From Owenia fusiformis (taxonomy: Eukaryota > Annelida > Polychaeta > Sabellida > Oweniidae), in assembly GCA_903813345.2 (NCBI GenBank), contig CAIIXF020000001.1, positions 49,309,885 to 49,373,884 on the forward strand: a stretch of DNA of 64,000 bases, read 5' to 3'. The notes under the pieces were generated by a model. The model was not told the origin of the DNA. It worked only from the letters and a program-made list of their open reading frames with translations, and made no database searches. A program made the translations under genes and the position numbers. Below are positions 47,901 through 60,240 of this stretch, piece by piece; within the stretch, counting starts at the first letter, position 1; every line of letters starts with the position of its first letter.

Positions 47901-50900
47901 AGTTTATTAAACTGTTTCTATTTTATGTTAAATATGTAATTATGTAGGTTATATGCTGTGTGATTTTTAAATTTGACAGGCCAAGAGAAAAAAAGAGGAA
48001 GAGAGAAAGTTTGGTGTTTTTTACGATGATGATTATGATTATATGCAACATTTACGTGATGTAGATGAAATTAATCAAGTTGAACCAGTGCAACAACTCT
48101 CCAGAGGACATAAAGAAGACATCGCAACATTAGATGTTGTCAACCAAAAGGTATTTCAAAATGCTTCATTATCTTTAGATGGTGTATAAGGCTTGTTATC
48201 TATCTTAGCTTCTTCAAGCACTGTGGGTGAAAATATGCAAAATCGATTTTTACCTTTGATGGAAATTTCAGTACATGCAATTCATGTTACAAAGAGATAA
48301 ATTGAATGGCTTCCATAATTCTAAGAGATAGGGATCTGCTGCTTATCAAGGGTTTCATTAGTTGAAGGCAACATGCAATTTGGTAAAAGCAACCAAAGAA
48401 GATTTGTTGAGAAATTTTTCAGTGCTTTAAAAAATTATATTTTCCAATATTTGTGCCTGTTGATTTGATTTTTTCCTGTTCCCAGAATTTTTAATGAAAC
48501 CCCTGCTATGTTTTGTACATCTGTCATTTATACATATAACATCCATGAATCATACCCTATACTTTAAGGAAAAAAAGCTCAATCTTCCCTCGTCAGCTTT
48601 TGCATCTGAAGTTGAAACAGACGTGGGTCTGTTGAATAAAGCTGCACCCTTGAGAGGCCCACAGCTGGACTGGGACCCTGATATAGTGGCAGCATTGGAT
48701 GAGGACTTTGATTACGAAGATGAAGACAATCTTCTGGATGATGACTTTGTTGTGAAGGCTAATGAAGGCGAGATATTGTATGATGAGGATGAACCAAGGT
48801 ATGCTTTAAATAGCTGCATTTATTTCTGATATTAAGTTTGTAATAAATATGTCCATCAGTTCAAATTCTTTACGTTGATAATTTTGTATTAGACAATTGT
48901 ATGAACCTGCAGTTTCAACTTATTTATGAATACTGACTTCAAAGTATTTATTTGGACATAAACTAGACAATAAAAAATCCAAAATTCTAAATCTGTGTTG
49001 AATAAATGCTCTAAGTAAGTAAGTGTCGAATCCTTTTTGACAGATCTTCTGAAGATGAAGAATGGGAAGATGTTGAAGATGAAGATGACAAACAAAAAGT
49101 TGACAAAGTTAATGTTGATGAAGAGAAGGGTTTTGCATCAGATGAAGCTGAAGATGATTTCTCTGAAGATGGGAGTTGGGGGCAAGGATTTTCGGATGAG
49201 GAAACAAAATCTCGCTTTACAGCTTACTCAATGACATCATCAGTTGTTCATAGAAATAAAGGTCTAACATTATTGGATGATCGATTTGAAAAGGTTTGTG
49301 CACATGTATATAAGGCCAGGTAAATAATTGAGTCACTATTATTGTAATCTCACCCAAAAAAATTTGACTTTGTAATAGAATGTTGCTTTTATAATAACAA
49401 CAATTTATCAGTAAACTTAATCAAGTTTGTACTCTAGTATATCTCTAACTTAATTTTTATTGAACAAACTAAGCAAATCAGTTCAGATAAGAGTGATATT
49501 GAGCAAAATACACGTACATGGTTGTTCCTAGAAAAATGCATTATTACATGCTATTGTTAAGGTGAGCGCTCACAAACTCTGAGTCTTTTCTACCAGTCAT
49601 TTAACAAAATGTGGACAATCCTTTAAATTCTATTTCTATACACCTTCTACCTTCTACTACACCTTCACTAGTAATGATGGTGTTAGAGCTTTTACTGCAT
49701 GCCTCTTGGTTTATTCCTTTATGTAAAATTCTTTCAGTTGTATGAGGAGTATGACGAAACAGAGATAGGTGCTCTTGACCATGAGGAAATCGATGGCCAT
49801 CTACAACAGAACAGCGATCTGCTCAACTTAGCTATGAATGAGTTTGAGAAGCAGCAGGACCAAATGTAAGTTCGCAGATTTACCAAAAGGATGTGTCCGG
49901 GTATATGCCCTTTTGGTCCCTCAGTGACATGTGTTTTTTATTACTGTCCTAGTTATATTTCATAAGTATATTTACTTTTTCACAAGTTTTGATGCATAAT
50001 TAATCCCCTGCTGAGAGTCAGAATATAAGTATCTTAACGAAAAGAAATAGTCATTATCATAGAAAAACACCAATGGCAACATGTATGACTTACAAAGAAG
50101 AAATAAATTAAGCCCCATGAAGAATTTAAAAGAAAATCATATTTTTGAAATATGTTTAATGATTAAAATTTTTTCAAATTTTTTAATTTCCGACCAGTTT
50201 AATTTGAAGGGGGAAAAACAAGATGGCTGCCATTTGATGTAAGAAATATCAGAAAAAAAGTTTGTTCACTTTTAGTTTTCACAATGAGGACAGTTTTCCG
50301 GTTTAGGTTTTTTGACTGATTCTGATTCTTCATCACCAGGGTCATGTATAGAGATTATAAAATTGAAACCAAAATGTTGTGCTCAGCATGAATTTGACTG
50401 AAATATGTGTAACTTCACCAACACAATTGAAGTCTCAAAACTGGATGCTCAGTAACTTTGAGTGACTATAATCCCTTGATTACCCAGATAAACACCAATT
50501 CACTTATCCAGAAATACCATTCAATGTCTATAAAAAGAAAGTAAGCAATGTTTTGGAGGATATGTTTCAAACGTTTTGTATAAATAATTCATTTTATATT
50601 TGCCATTGATTTTTTTTCAATTCTGACAAAGTGATATGCACTGTCTTTGATGCCAATATTCTTCATTAGGCCTAATTGTGATACAAATTGATATTTTTGT
50701 ACTCTCAGAAGAAGGATAAGATACTGAAGTTTAATAATATGTGTGATTGAGTTGGTTTTTCAGACATTACAATTTTCAATATTTTCTAAGTCGATACCCA
50801 GACTCATTCCCAGACTCATCCTTTGAAATAAGTGTCCTCTATTAAATTGCATTTTTGAGCATCACTGCCAAAATTGAATAGGAGGACAAATTTTATTTGA

Positions 50901-51588
50901 TGAATATCTGAATTGCCCAAAGAGATCATTCCTTAATGGGTATCAGTATCAAATCCACAAATTCAAACATTACTATTCAAAATGATAAATTTACCAAATT
51001 AAAAAGTGCCGAAATAACAATGGTTGCAGTTATCCATGTGATGCAGTTATTTAATTTGAATCATAATCAACTGTAATGGTGTCTTATTTATAGAGTTTTG
51101 ATTAAATGTTATATTGATATGATTAGTAAAAATTTTTCACGATGATGCTGGTTTTGTCAGTCTTCCTCTCAACTGTCAATAATGGACTTCAGAATGAAAG
51201 AAGGGAGAATCTCATTGAATCAGTATGTGCATATATTAACTCTATTCATTAAACTATGGGGGAGGGGCTATGAGCCCTTATAGTCAGTTTATATCACACA
51301 ATGTTTATTTCCAGTTATATTGTTTTGCATGGTTACAGTGGCAGAATGTCTTTAATGAACTTTTAAATAATCCTATATTGAGCATATGAGATGCTTTCTT
51401 ATCTGTTATTTAACTAACCACTTAACCTCGTAATATTTTTCATTTCTTATCTAGTCTTCTGAAAGATGTCATAGTGAAGGGCAATCCAGATGATGTTCAG
51501 AGCAGCTCTGATTCAGAGGACAACACACAGATGATAACTGTTGAACTGGACATGCCTAAGAAAGAATGGGACTGTGAATCAATACTTA
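44916..51588 (+). CDS. LTV1: Ribosome assembly factor LTV1 (partial; C-terminus not found)
   Basis: LTV1 is needed for late 40S subunit assembly and export. Exons seen: 44916-44918 (ATG only), 47263-47397, 47980-48150, 48569-48798, 49044-49293, 49738-49865, 51455-51588, joining in frame with GT-AG introns to about 352 residues. Diagnostic text: MPGRKKRFIDKKNAVTFHLV at the N-terminus, VFYDDDYDYMQHLRD, LPSSAFASEV, DVGLLNKAAP, DPDIVAALDEDFDYEDEDN, EETKSRFTAYSMTSS, LTLLDDRFEKLYEEYD, and MITVELDMPKKEWDCESI at the end. The human protein is about 475 aa; the basic C-terminal 120 residues are missing. The last exon ends in a good donor (A|GTAAGT), so further exons should exist, probably beyond a long intron. 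The 48569 acceptor is pyrimidine-poor and could instead be eight or nine bases downstream. Confidence 0.92.
45088..45830 (+). pseudogene. Decayed LINE endonuclease fragment in LTV1 intron 1
   Basis: The frame at 45607-45810 contains IFLCGDFNLPIKVERV, matching the GDFN catalytic motif of APE-type LINE endonucleases. The preceding stretch (45088-45276) ends with acidic, Ser-rich residues (YSSSSDDESES), as in LINE ORF N-terminal regions. Stops and shifts interrupt the rest, so it is dead. Confidence 0.65.
47020..47182. mobile_element. MITE with about 35-bp inverted ends, family B copy 1
   Basis: TTATATAATGGTTCATTCTG with TATATC at the left pairs with GATATACAGAAAGAACCATT at the right. The centre is also palindromic around CACTCGTTCGCTACGCTCAC. 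A second copy is at 57238-57410. It lies in LTV1 intron 1, just before exon 2. Confidence 0.8.
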
Positions 51589-51603
51589 GTAAGTAAAAGC
51601 CAG

Positions 51604-51730
51604 CAGTGCTTATCCCAGCATTAAAGCGAATGGGCGCTGCATCCATATGGGATTTTGAAAATAGGCTTGCACCCACTTGGGAACCAATTTGCACCAAATG
51701 TCATATTTTCATCAATCGGGAAGAAGACTC
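51604..51730 (-). repeat. Dispersed repeat family 'CAGTGTTCTCC', copy 4
   Basis: Starts AGCAGTGCTTATCCCAGCAT then AAAGCGAATGGGCGC, the reverse complement of the end of the 25.8-kb copy. GCTTGCACCCACTTGGG follows. It begins just after the LTV1 exon 7 donor. Confidence 0.55.
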
Positions 51731-51877
51731 GCCAGTTTTACATCTTTTATTCGGATTTCAACAGTTTTGCCTTTTGGGAGCCTAATAAGCACAACAAATA
51801 GATATTTAATTAGCTTTAGGATTAGTATTCATATATTGAATATATATATCCTTTAATTAGCTATAATGATGAGTAAT

Positions 51878-51945
51878 TATCCCACCGAACGAAGTTCGAG
51901 GGGGATATAGAAAAGCCGTCCGTCCCTACCTCCGCCTCCGACCCC
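51878..51945 (-). repeat. Terminal fragment of element family A
   Basis: TTATCCCACCGAACGAAGTTCG, then GGGGGATATAG and CCGTCCGTCC, is the reverse complement of the end found at 23330-23375 and 29525-29580. Confidence 0.7.
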
Positions 51946-54679
51946 GGTCAAAATGTGACCTGAGATGAATTTTGATATAATTTCAAAATTTGTAGCTAAT
52001 ATTTGTTATAAATTCATAACATGTTATAATTATCAATAAGGGTTCTATTCAATACAGAATTCATTAATTTAGTAGCTAATTAAAAAATATTGAGGTCACA
52101 TTAACTTTGGCAGTGGGGTAGGCGCGACTTGACACAAAACGACTTTCTAGCGGTCAGTTTTAAATGTAATCTGTACCTCAAAACATGATTTTTTGGGTTA
52201 TTTTAAGATAGCAATGAAGTTCTCAAAATTTGCTTTGAAGATTTTAGCGTAAAACAGATTTTTCAAAAATATTAGTCAATAGTACATAGAATACTACAGT
52301 ATAATTTTGAACAAGTGACAAAAAAGAAAACATTTTTTAAGTCAATGTGCTCTTGATCAAATCTCTCGAAAGTTAGTGAAAAGCTTTATTTTGGCTTATT
52401 AAATATATACTGTGAAACATGTTGAAATCTTTTTACTCAGATATGAATAAATTGATATTTTGTACTTTTTCTCTAGGTCACATGTACCCCATGCGTCCAC
52501 CATCATGAAAAAATATTTGTTCATCAATAATATTTTCTTGTAATAGGTAGATGTGATAAATTCCTACATTAGAAAAGAATAAACACATTTATGTCAAGTA
52601 TCTAGAGTACTTAATTTCAATATTTATTTTCAATACTTGTTTAAATATTATGTTTTGCCCCAAGGCGCACATACCCCACCTCATGTAAAAATATGAAAAT
52701 TTTCAATAAATCCTCTTCCCTTCAAAAGTTGATGGTAATTTTAATCTTTATTTCATTGTTACCTTCTCTGAAATGTTAACAAATAAAAATAGCCCATTTA
52801 GATCACCCATGGTATCATTTTAAATTATATTTTCAGACATTAAGATACTAGATAAGATGCATTTAAACATTGATTACCAGCATATCATATGAGTATAGTT
52901 TCCTTCAAGGCAGAATCTGATCTAAAGCATTGACAAAATAGGAAAGTTTCTAAATAGCAGAAAAAGCAATGAAATCTAGTGCTGCCATCTTTTATTCAGC
53001 TTTTAATTTGGGCTTCAGCTCCATTCACTTACATGCTAAAATCTTGGAAAAATGGCTTAATTTCATGATTTATCAGAAGAGTGTTAGTTGATTCTGTATA
53101 AAACTTGAATGATATACCACATGATGACATGTTGTTTGACATTTAAAGAATTTTAGCATTGCATCTATGGAGATTTGGCCCAAGTGTTTTTAATTGTCAT
53201 AGAAAATTATTCAAATTACATAATGGTGTAAATCAAAGCTATTATAGGAGAAAACATTTCACTGAATTTAAATATGCCATTTAGAAGAAGGTAATGTAAT
53301 CAATTGGTAAAGACTAAAGAAATGAGGCCAAAATTCAATAAGATTGAAATAATTGCTTCTTGTGCTTGTCTATGTCTGTTCATTATCTGTTTTCACACCA
53401 TTGGTAGGATATGGTCGTTATGATGACTATGTTTTCATTATCATGATTGTCCCACTTTTTCAGAATTCAGCTGATTATCTATTAAATATTAAATATAAAA
53501 TTTTTGTTCATAATGAGTAAATAATTTGAAGAGAATTACCCCCGGTCAGTTTTCAATCATGATAGGAACTGGATGTGAACAGGTGAAATTATCATAATCA
53601 TTAGTTCACCAACATTATAACATGTCTCCCATGCATAAAAATATATAGATAGACTTATCTATTTTAGTTAATCTTCAGTGTCATTTGATGAATGACCTGT
53701 TCAAATTAAAAACATTTGCTCTTATTCATTAAATCATTGACTTCACTACTTCCATAATTCAAATAACTAGACGATTACTTCCTATTTATTTCTGCAAGTC
53801 ATATCAGATCGTATCTTGAAAATATTATACTTGAAAACATTGGGATATAGAATTGATATCTTGGATGAGCGTGACATATATAAAGATTATCCTATATGAG
53901 CTTCAGGATAGGATAATATGTATATCCCATACCAATCTTGGTCATCTGGTTCACATTGTTCAATCGTGGAAATATTTTAGAATATTCATGTCCAGTTTTG
54001 TTTTTTTGGCCGTGGGCGGATTTTCCTGTTCTCTCAAATATTCCCAATATACGTCTTATATACGTCCAAGTATGCGATTAACATATATATATATTTCAAT
54101 GTTTATTTCCCGCTGCGTATCTCCCGATCCATATATTCCCGGGAAAATGTTTTTATTCAGTGCAGTGTAGAAACAGTCAATTTGTTAAAATATTTTGCTA
54201 AAGCAAAACTGTCAAATTAGATCCAGCAGACCGTAGAGTTTTTTTTAACCAAAATGATGATGGATTTCTCGAAAATAATGAGAATGAGAACGCTTTTATA
54301 GAAAACAAACATGGATATGGGTGTCCTGATTTCACTTGTGAAACCTCACTTGTCATTGAATAAATTAGTTATGTGATGATCGGTTTTGAATAATGATCAC
54401 TGGGAAGATTTCAGAGAAAGAGCGTATATCATATAATGTTTATTGATGATATGTTGACATTGCTGATCATTATTGACATCGCTGATGGCGAATAAATACC
54501 TAAAGGTAACACTTTGCGCGAATGTCACTTATGGTGAATTTCTAATGGAACTTGTCACTACGACATAATAACCATTTAACAGGATAGTGTATGACCACTA
54601 TCAGATAATTTAACCGAGTTGTTTGTAACTTCACAATTTACATATTTTGTTTACAATCGCACGAGACATGTGACCCCCG

Positions 54680-55139
54680 GTATGTGAAGCTGATCTGAGA
54701 AGTCTTAATAAACAATAGTTCTGTCAAAAAGTGATTAAATTAAATTACATAAGATTCGGAATGAAAGTGCCCCCTCCATATTTCATATTTGATTAAAAAT
54801 AATTAGTTCTTTGGGCAAATAGAATCCTTTTTATTGCAGTTAATTCAAAATATTCCTATGCTTGCTGTACTAATTCTTCAAAACTTTCCATCATTGACGT
54901 CATACACGGGTAAGTGAGGCTGATCTGAGAAGTCTTAATAAACAATAGTTCTGTCAAAAAATGGTTAAATTAAATTACATAACATTCGAAATGAAAGTGC
55001 CCCGTCCATATTTCATATTTGATTAAAAATAATTAGTTCTTTGGGCAAATAGAGTCCTTTTTATTGCAGTTAATTCAAAATATTCCTTTGCTTGCTGTAC
55101 TAATTCTTCAAAACTTTCCATCATTGACGTCATTGATTT
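54680..55139. repeat. 230-bp tandem duplication
   Basis: Two adjacent copies offset by 230 bp (CTGATCTGAGAAGTCTTAAT at 54690 and 54920) run to CTTTCCATCATTGACGTCAT. They differ by only a few substitutions. No ORF. TGACGTCA, a CRE-like site, ends each copy. Confidence 0.9.
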
Positions 55140-55959
55140 GACTCATTTGCATACAACCAATCAGCGCGCCGGAAATTATCGATTTTCTTTACTTTGTGGA
55201 AAGGTGAATTACAACTTGAAATTCAATGATCTGATCCTGTATTTGAGTTACAATATATTATGTAATTAAATGAACATTGGAATGTAAGCCGTCATTAATG
55301 GAAATTAAATCATGCGATCCAATGTTGATTCCCTAGGGATTTTTCAAAATAGATCTGAAAATTGGTTTTTCAATCAGCCAATACATCAAATTAAAACATT
55401 TCAAAATTAAGTGTATCTACAGCCTGTGGTGGATCTGGTCTGTGTGACATAAGGCCATTAATTATGCATTGCATTATACAGGGTGTTCAGTAGATAAGGT
55501 GAATAGGTCTGGTATTTCATTAGAATTGGGTCTAAACATCAACAATCTTTTCTGGTGATACTATTCTGTCGTGATTTAGTATGAATAATTAGTTTCTGTA
55601 TACAATTTTGCCATTTGACCTGAATTATATTCTGTATATTGAATAATTTTTATGATTTTTATTATTAATTAAAAACAAATTCATTTAAATATTTCATGGA
55701 TAAAGCAACTACAGTAGAACCTGTATATCTGTATATCATATTAATTCATCAAAAATATTTAGAACTTGAATGAGTATTTTATCAAGAGTTTGCCAGTTCT
55801 TTCAATAACTAGTTTCAATATATTTTTCATGTGTAATTTAACTTGCATCAACTTCAATAATATTATCTTCAAACTTATTCAGTGAGCAGGACTCTGGCTC
55901 TTTCCAATGTTGCTCTATAGATGTTAAATAAATGAATTTTTGATTGAGTCAGTAGCATG

Positions 55960-56168
55960 CAGGCCCGTAGCCAGGTGGGGGGGGGGTTCGCAGGGTTTAG
56001 GCGAACCTCCCCTAGCCAAAAATTCTTTCAAAATCATGCAGTTTTTCACCATTTTGAGCACTTCTAAAGTGATTTTAGCCATATTTGGGCCAAAATTGTC
56101 AATTGTGAACCCCCTGGAAATTTTTGAAAACTGAACCCCTCCCTTGGCAAATCCTGGCTACGGGCCTG
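55960..56168. mobile_element. MITE with CAGGCCCGTAGCCAGG ends
   Basis: CAGGCCCGTAGCCAGG at the left is exactly inverted as CCTGGCTACGGGCCTG at the right. AGCATG flanks both sides (55954-55959 and 56169-56174) as a 6-bp target duplication. The 209-bp body has a G-run and no ORF. It is a non-autonomous DNA transposon. Confidence 0.9.
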
Positions 56169-56435
56169 AGCATGTAATGTAATCATATTTTATTCTATTC
56201 TAGCCCACACTCAAAACATAACATAACTCTGCAAGTGTTGGATGCATTAATGCAGAAAATAGTATATTATCTCAACAATAATATGTGTACATTATAGTTA
56301 TAACATTTTAAACATTTTCTTGCTAGTAAAATAACATGGATTGCTAAACAGTATACTGCATTTAAATTTTTAACATTCACATCTTTGTAGGTGTACTCAT
56401 AATGTTGGTGCCTCAAATGACTCCCAACTTACTAA

Positions 56436-56585
56436 TATTAAAATTAGGTGCTTGAAAAAATCACTTACCTCGAAATGGATGAAAGATTCTGAGGTAATTG
56501 ATTTTTTCAAGCACTGATTTTTAACAAAAATAAGTTGAGATCATAGCCACCACAAATCCACCTAATGCACCTTCAAGTGTGTACT
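56436..56585. repeat. Diverged relative of the 57.4-kb MITE
   Basis: Shares GTTGGTGCC, TGACTCCAACTTA-like, CACAAATCCA and CTAATGCACCTT with 57418-57523, followed by GTACTTTACTAC and TTATCTAAATAA-like text. It includes an insertion with its own small inverted repeat (GTGCTTGAAAAAATCACTTA versus TTTTTTCAAGCACTG). Confidence 0.55.
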
Positions 56586-57237
56586 TTACTACTTAATCTA
56601 AATAACAGTTGTCACATTTTAACATATTCTTGCAAGTAAATAATTATGATAAGTAAACTACTGTAACATGGATTGCTTAACGTTGTATGAAAACCATTTT
56701 ACTCAATTTAGAAAGTGTGACTTTCAAAAAGGTGTTATTCGCTCTTATGTTGAACCAATCATTGCATGATTGAGTCCATTCTCATAAATTTTGCTAAGGT
56801 CATAATATCACTTGCAATTGAGTGTGGAATCAATCAAGCTATAACGCTATTGAAAGCATGTAAGTTATATAACAACAAACATTGGCAGCGTATGGGGATT
56901 AAAACTTTTTTAACCCGAATGTAATCCTCAAGAATTTCTTTTCGTGAAGTTCAGTCAATTAAAAATATAAAGAGATTCTAAAATTGATTTTAGTACAACT
57001 TTAACAGTATATTTAAATGTTTAATATTAACTTTTGTGAACAAGTCAATGGGACACATTTTTTTACTGTGACTTATATATTATCCCACCCTAAGTGCTTT
57101 ATCTGTTTAAATGATTGTATTACAGCATCATATAACTGCAATATAAAACCAACACTCCTCGTATACAACTCTTGAGAACAATATACAACTCCTGGGCAGC
57201 GCATACAATTCTTCGACCTTTTATTGATTAAAGCTTA

Positions 57238-57410
57238 GGGTGGGATAATGATATCATATAATAGTAAATGGTTGATTCTGTATATCGTTATACTCTTGGG
57301 AGTATAGGATATATTCACTCGTTCCCTTTAGTCACTTGTGAATATATCATTAAGTCACTTGAGTATAAACACGATATAGAGAATCAACCGTTATATTATA
57401 ACCTCATATT
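57238..57410. mobile_element. MITE family B, copy 2
   Basis: AATGGTTGATTCTGTATATCG pairs with CGATATAGAGAATCAACCGTT. The central ACTCGTTCCCTTTAGTCAC and GTGAATATATCAT match the copy at 47020-47182. Confidence 0.75.
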
Positions 57411-57417
57411 ATATACC

Positions 57418-57523
57418 TAAAGGTGCATTATCTGGATTTGCAGATAAAAAACAAAAAATTGTTGGTGCCCCAAAGAATGGTTATGACTCCAACTTATCAC
57501 AAATCCAGCTAATGCACCTTTAA
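57418..57523. mobile_element. Small MITE with TAAAGGTGCATTA ends
   Basis: TAAAGGTGCATTATCTGGAT pairs with ATCCAGCTAATGCACCTTTA, giving inverted repeats of about 23 bp in a 106-bp element. It lies immediately next to the family B MITE. Confidence 0.8.
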
Positions 57524-57896
57524 GCATGGTCTTGCATACTTTACTACCTTATCTAAATAATGTACATAATCTAAGACTGATTTTCCTTTATTATCTTTGT
57601 CATGTAGTTCCTGGTATCTACAGTATAATAATCATTATTAATATACCTAAACAAACTCATGTAATCACAATCTCTCAATTTGGCATTCGGTTCAGCCATT
57701 TTGTTTTGACATTCAAAAATATCTTGTGTATTATAGGTAGTTTATACTTCACATAAGGTTACAAATTCTTAATTGTACTTAACTACAAAGTCATAAGCTG
57801 TTCAGGAACAGATTCCTGAGAATATATCATTTGTTCTTCATAAACTAATCAGAGCAATAATTCAAGACCCTTTTCCCTAATCTAAGTAGGATGTTT

Positions 57897-58117
57897 TTAT
57901 CCTTTACATTTGGACCGATGTCCATTTTTGCCACTAAGATTCTTGAATTCCTTTCCACATTTATCACAAGAGTATTTTATTAACTTTTTACATTTTTTTA
58001 GGTGGGTCCCTAGAGTCCAAAGATTTGGAAAATTCTTTTTACATATTTTACACTTGTACTTGTTTTCATTATTTGTTCCTGATCTTGGTTCTTGCTTCTT
58101 TTTCTTCTGAGAAGTAC
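57897..58117 (-). CDS. Terminal exon encoding two C2HC zinc fingers
   Basis: The exon opens after the acceptor TTTTGTTGTAG at 58118-58128 and enters in phase 1, then reads TSQKKKKQEPRSGTNNENKY. Two fingers of the form C-x2-C-x12-H-x3-C follow (YKCKICKKNF...HLKKC and YSCDKCGKEF...HRSKC), and it ends KCKG plus stop. The upstream lysine-rich patch could be a nuclear localisation signal. C2HC fingers of this type bind nucleic acid or protein; the target is unknown. Frame and phase match the repeated 81-nt exons upstream (58930-60162), so they probably belong to one gene. Confidence 0.75.
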
Positions 58118-58309
58118 CTACAACAAAAATGGCAATTACTGTCAATGGCATGACTTTATTTACCCCCTTGCATGCAATATACTTTTATAACACTTTAGAT
58201 TTATTTCAAGATTAAAAATCAACAATTCGATATTAAATGGTGATTTTTTATTAGACAACTATATTCACTAGGAGTCCCACAATTACATTACAAAATGATA
58301 CGATACATA

Positions 58310-58870
58310 TATACACACTCTGACCATCTATAACAACAACAATGAACATATGGTTAAATGACTTTATATCCTGCTGCCCGGAACACACTGACCATCTGTA
58401 ACATACTATGAACATATGGTTCAATGACTTTATATACTGCTCCCTGTAACACACTGACCATCTGTAACATACTATGAACATATGGTTAAATGACTTTATA
58501 TCCTGCTGCCCGGAACACACTGACCATCTGTAACATACTATGAACATATGGTTCAATGACTTTATATACTGCTCCCTGTAACACACTGACTATCTGTAAC
58601 ATACTATGAACATATGGTTAAATGACTTTATATCCTGCTGCCCGGAACACACTGACCATCTGTAACATACTATGAACATATGGTTCAATGACTTTATATA
58701 CTGCTCCCCGTAACACTCTGACCATCTGTAACAACAACAATGAACATATGGTTCAATGACTTTATATACTGCTCCCCGTAACACTCTGATCATCTGTAAC
58801 AACAATGAACATACGGTTCAATTTACTTTATCTACTTCTCTCTGTTACACTCTGACCATCTGTAACAACA
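58310..58870 (-). repeat. About 65-70 bp tandem repeats carrying microexon-like units
   Basis: Roughly nine copies of a unit that on the minus strand reads TATGTTACAG|ATGGTCAGTGTGTT followed by ACAGGGAGCA|GTATAT or CCGGGCAGCAGGATAT, then AAAGTCATT.AACCATATG. Several units look like 24-nt exons with AG before and GT after. The intervening 40-odd bases are very short for an animal intron, so use is uncertain. They may be decayed derivatives of the larger 288-bp repeat next door. Confidence 0.8.
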
Positions 58871-60240
58871 ACAATTGACAATAAATCTATTGTAATACAA
58901 AAAGAAAATGAAATAAATGAATAACTTACTTTGTGTAGGACTGGACTCGGTGTTGGGATTTTCAGCAAGGGGATTACTATTTTCGCTGCTTGCTGGAACA
59001 CTCTGACCATCTGTAACAACAACAATGAACTTATGGTTAAACTACAGTATCTACTACTTCCCGTAACGCTCTGACCATCTGTAACAACAACAATGAACAT
59101 ATGGTTCAATTTACTTTATCTACTTCTCTCCGTAACATTCTGACCATCTGTAACAACAACAATTGACAATAAATCTATTGTAATACAAAAAGAAAATGAA
59201 ATAGATGAATAACTTACTTTGCGTAGGACTGGACTCGGTGTTGGGATTTTCAGCAAGGGGATTACTATTTTCGCTGCTTGCTGGAACACTCTGACCATCT
59301 GTAACAACAACAATGAACTTATGGTTAAACTACAGTATCTACTACTTCCCGTAACACTCTGACCATCTGTTACAACAACAATGAACATATGGTTCAATTT
59401 ACTTTATCTACTTCTCTCCGTAACACTCTGACCATCTGTAACAACAACAATTGACAATAAATTTATTGTAATACAAAAAGAAAATGAAATAGATGAATAA
59501 CTTACTTTGCGTAGGACTGGACTCGGTGTTGGGATTTTCAGCAAGGGGATTACCATTTTCGCTGCTTGCTGGAACACTCTGACCATCTGTAACAACAACA
59601 ATGAACTTATGGTTAAACTACAGTATCTACTACTTCCCGTAACACTCTGACCATCTGTTACAACAACAATGAACATAATGTTCAATTTACTTTATCTACT
59701 TCTCTACGTTACACTCTGACCATCTGTAACAACAACAATTGACAATAAATCTATTGTAATACAAAAAGAAAATGAAATAGATGAATAACTTACTTTGCGT
59801 AGGACTGGACTCGGTGTTGGGATTTTCAGCAAGGGGATTACTATTTTCGCTGCTTGCTGGAACACTCTGACCATCTGTAACAACAACAATGAACTTATGG
59901 TTAAACTACAGTATCTACTACTTCCCGTAACACTCTGACCATCTGTTACAACAACAATGAACATATGGTTCAATTTACTTTATCTACTTCTCTCCGTTAC
60001 ACTCTGACCATCTGTAACAACAACAATTGACAATAAATCTATTGTAATACAAAAAGAAAATGAAATAAATGAATAACTTACTTTGTGTAGGACTGGACTC
60101 GGTGTTGGGATTTTCAGCAAGGGGATTACTATTTTCGCTGCTTGCTGGAACACTCTGACCATCTGTAACAACAACAATGAACTTATGGTTAAACTTATTG
60201 TATGGTAAAATTACTTTATTCACTTCTGTCCCTAACACTC
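58870..60240 (-). repeat. 288-bp tandem repeat, nearly five units
   Basis: The landmark CTCTGACCAT ends at 59010, 59298, 59586, 59874 and 60162, spacing exactly 288 bp each time. Each unit holds one 81-nt exon and two shorter segments that start with the same acceptor-plus-ATGGTCAGAGTGTT text. Copies are very similar, with a few substitutions. Confidence 0.95.
58930..60162 (-). CDS. Five tandem phase 1-1 exons of a repetitive protein linked to zinc fingers
   Basis: Five copies of an 81-nt exon (60162-60082, 59874-59794, 59586-59506, 59298-59218, 59010-58930), each with AG before and GTAAGTTAT after. Each enters and leaves in phase 1, so any number can be included or skipped without shifting frame. 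Each adds 27 residues reading GQSVPASSENSNPLAENPN then TESSPTQ, a hydrophilic, probably disordered segment. Copy 3 differs by Ser to Gly. The last would join at A|GT to the zinc-finger exon at 58117. The upstream start of the gene is not identified. Whether all copies are spliced is inference from signals. Confidence 0.6.

Larger units (their letters stand above)
51589..57896. other. Long region after LTV1 exon 7, non-coding as far as seen
   Basis: AT-rich. I searched by eye for the missing LTV1 C-terminus (the SNLYNHP-like segment and the Lys/Glu-rich end) and did not find it. Small repeats are listed separately. It could be an LTV1 intron or intergenic. Confidence 0.45.

Noticed and set aside
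53853-54170. 105-codon plus-strand frame
   Set aside because: Hydrophobic AT-rich chance frame with no splice context and no family resemblance.
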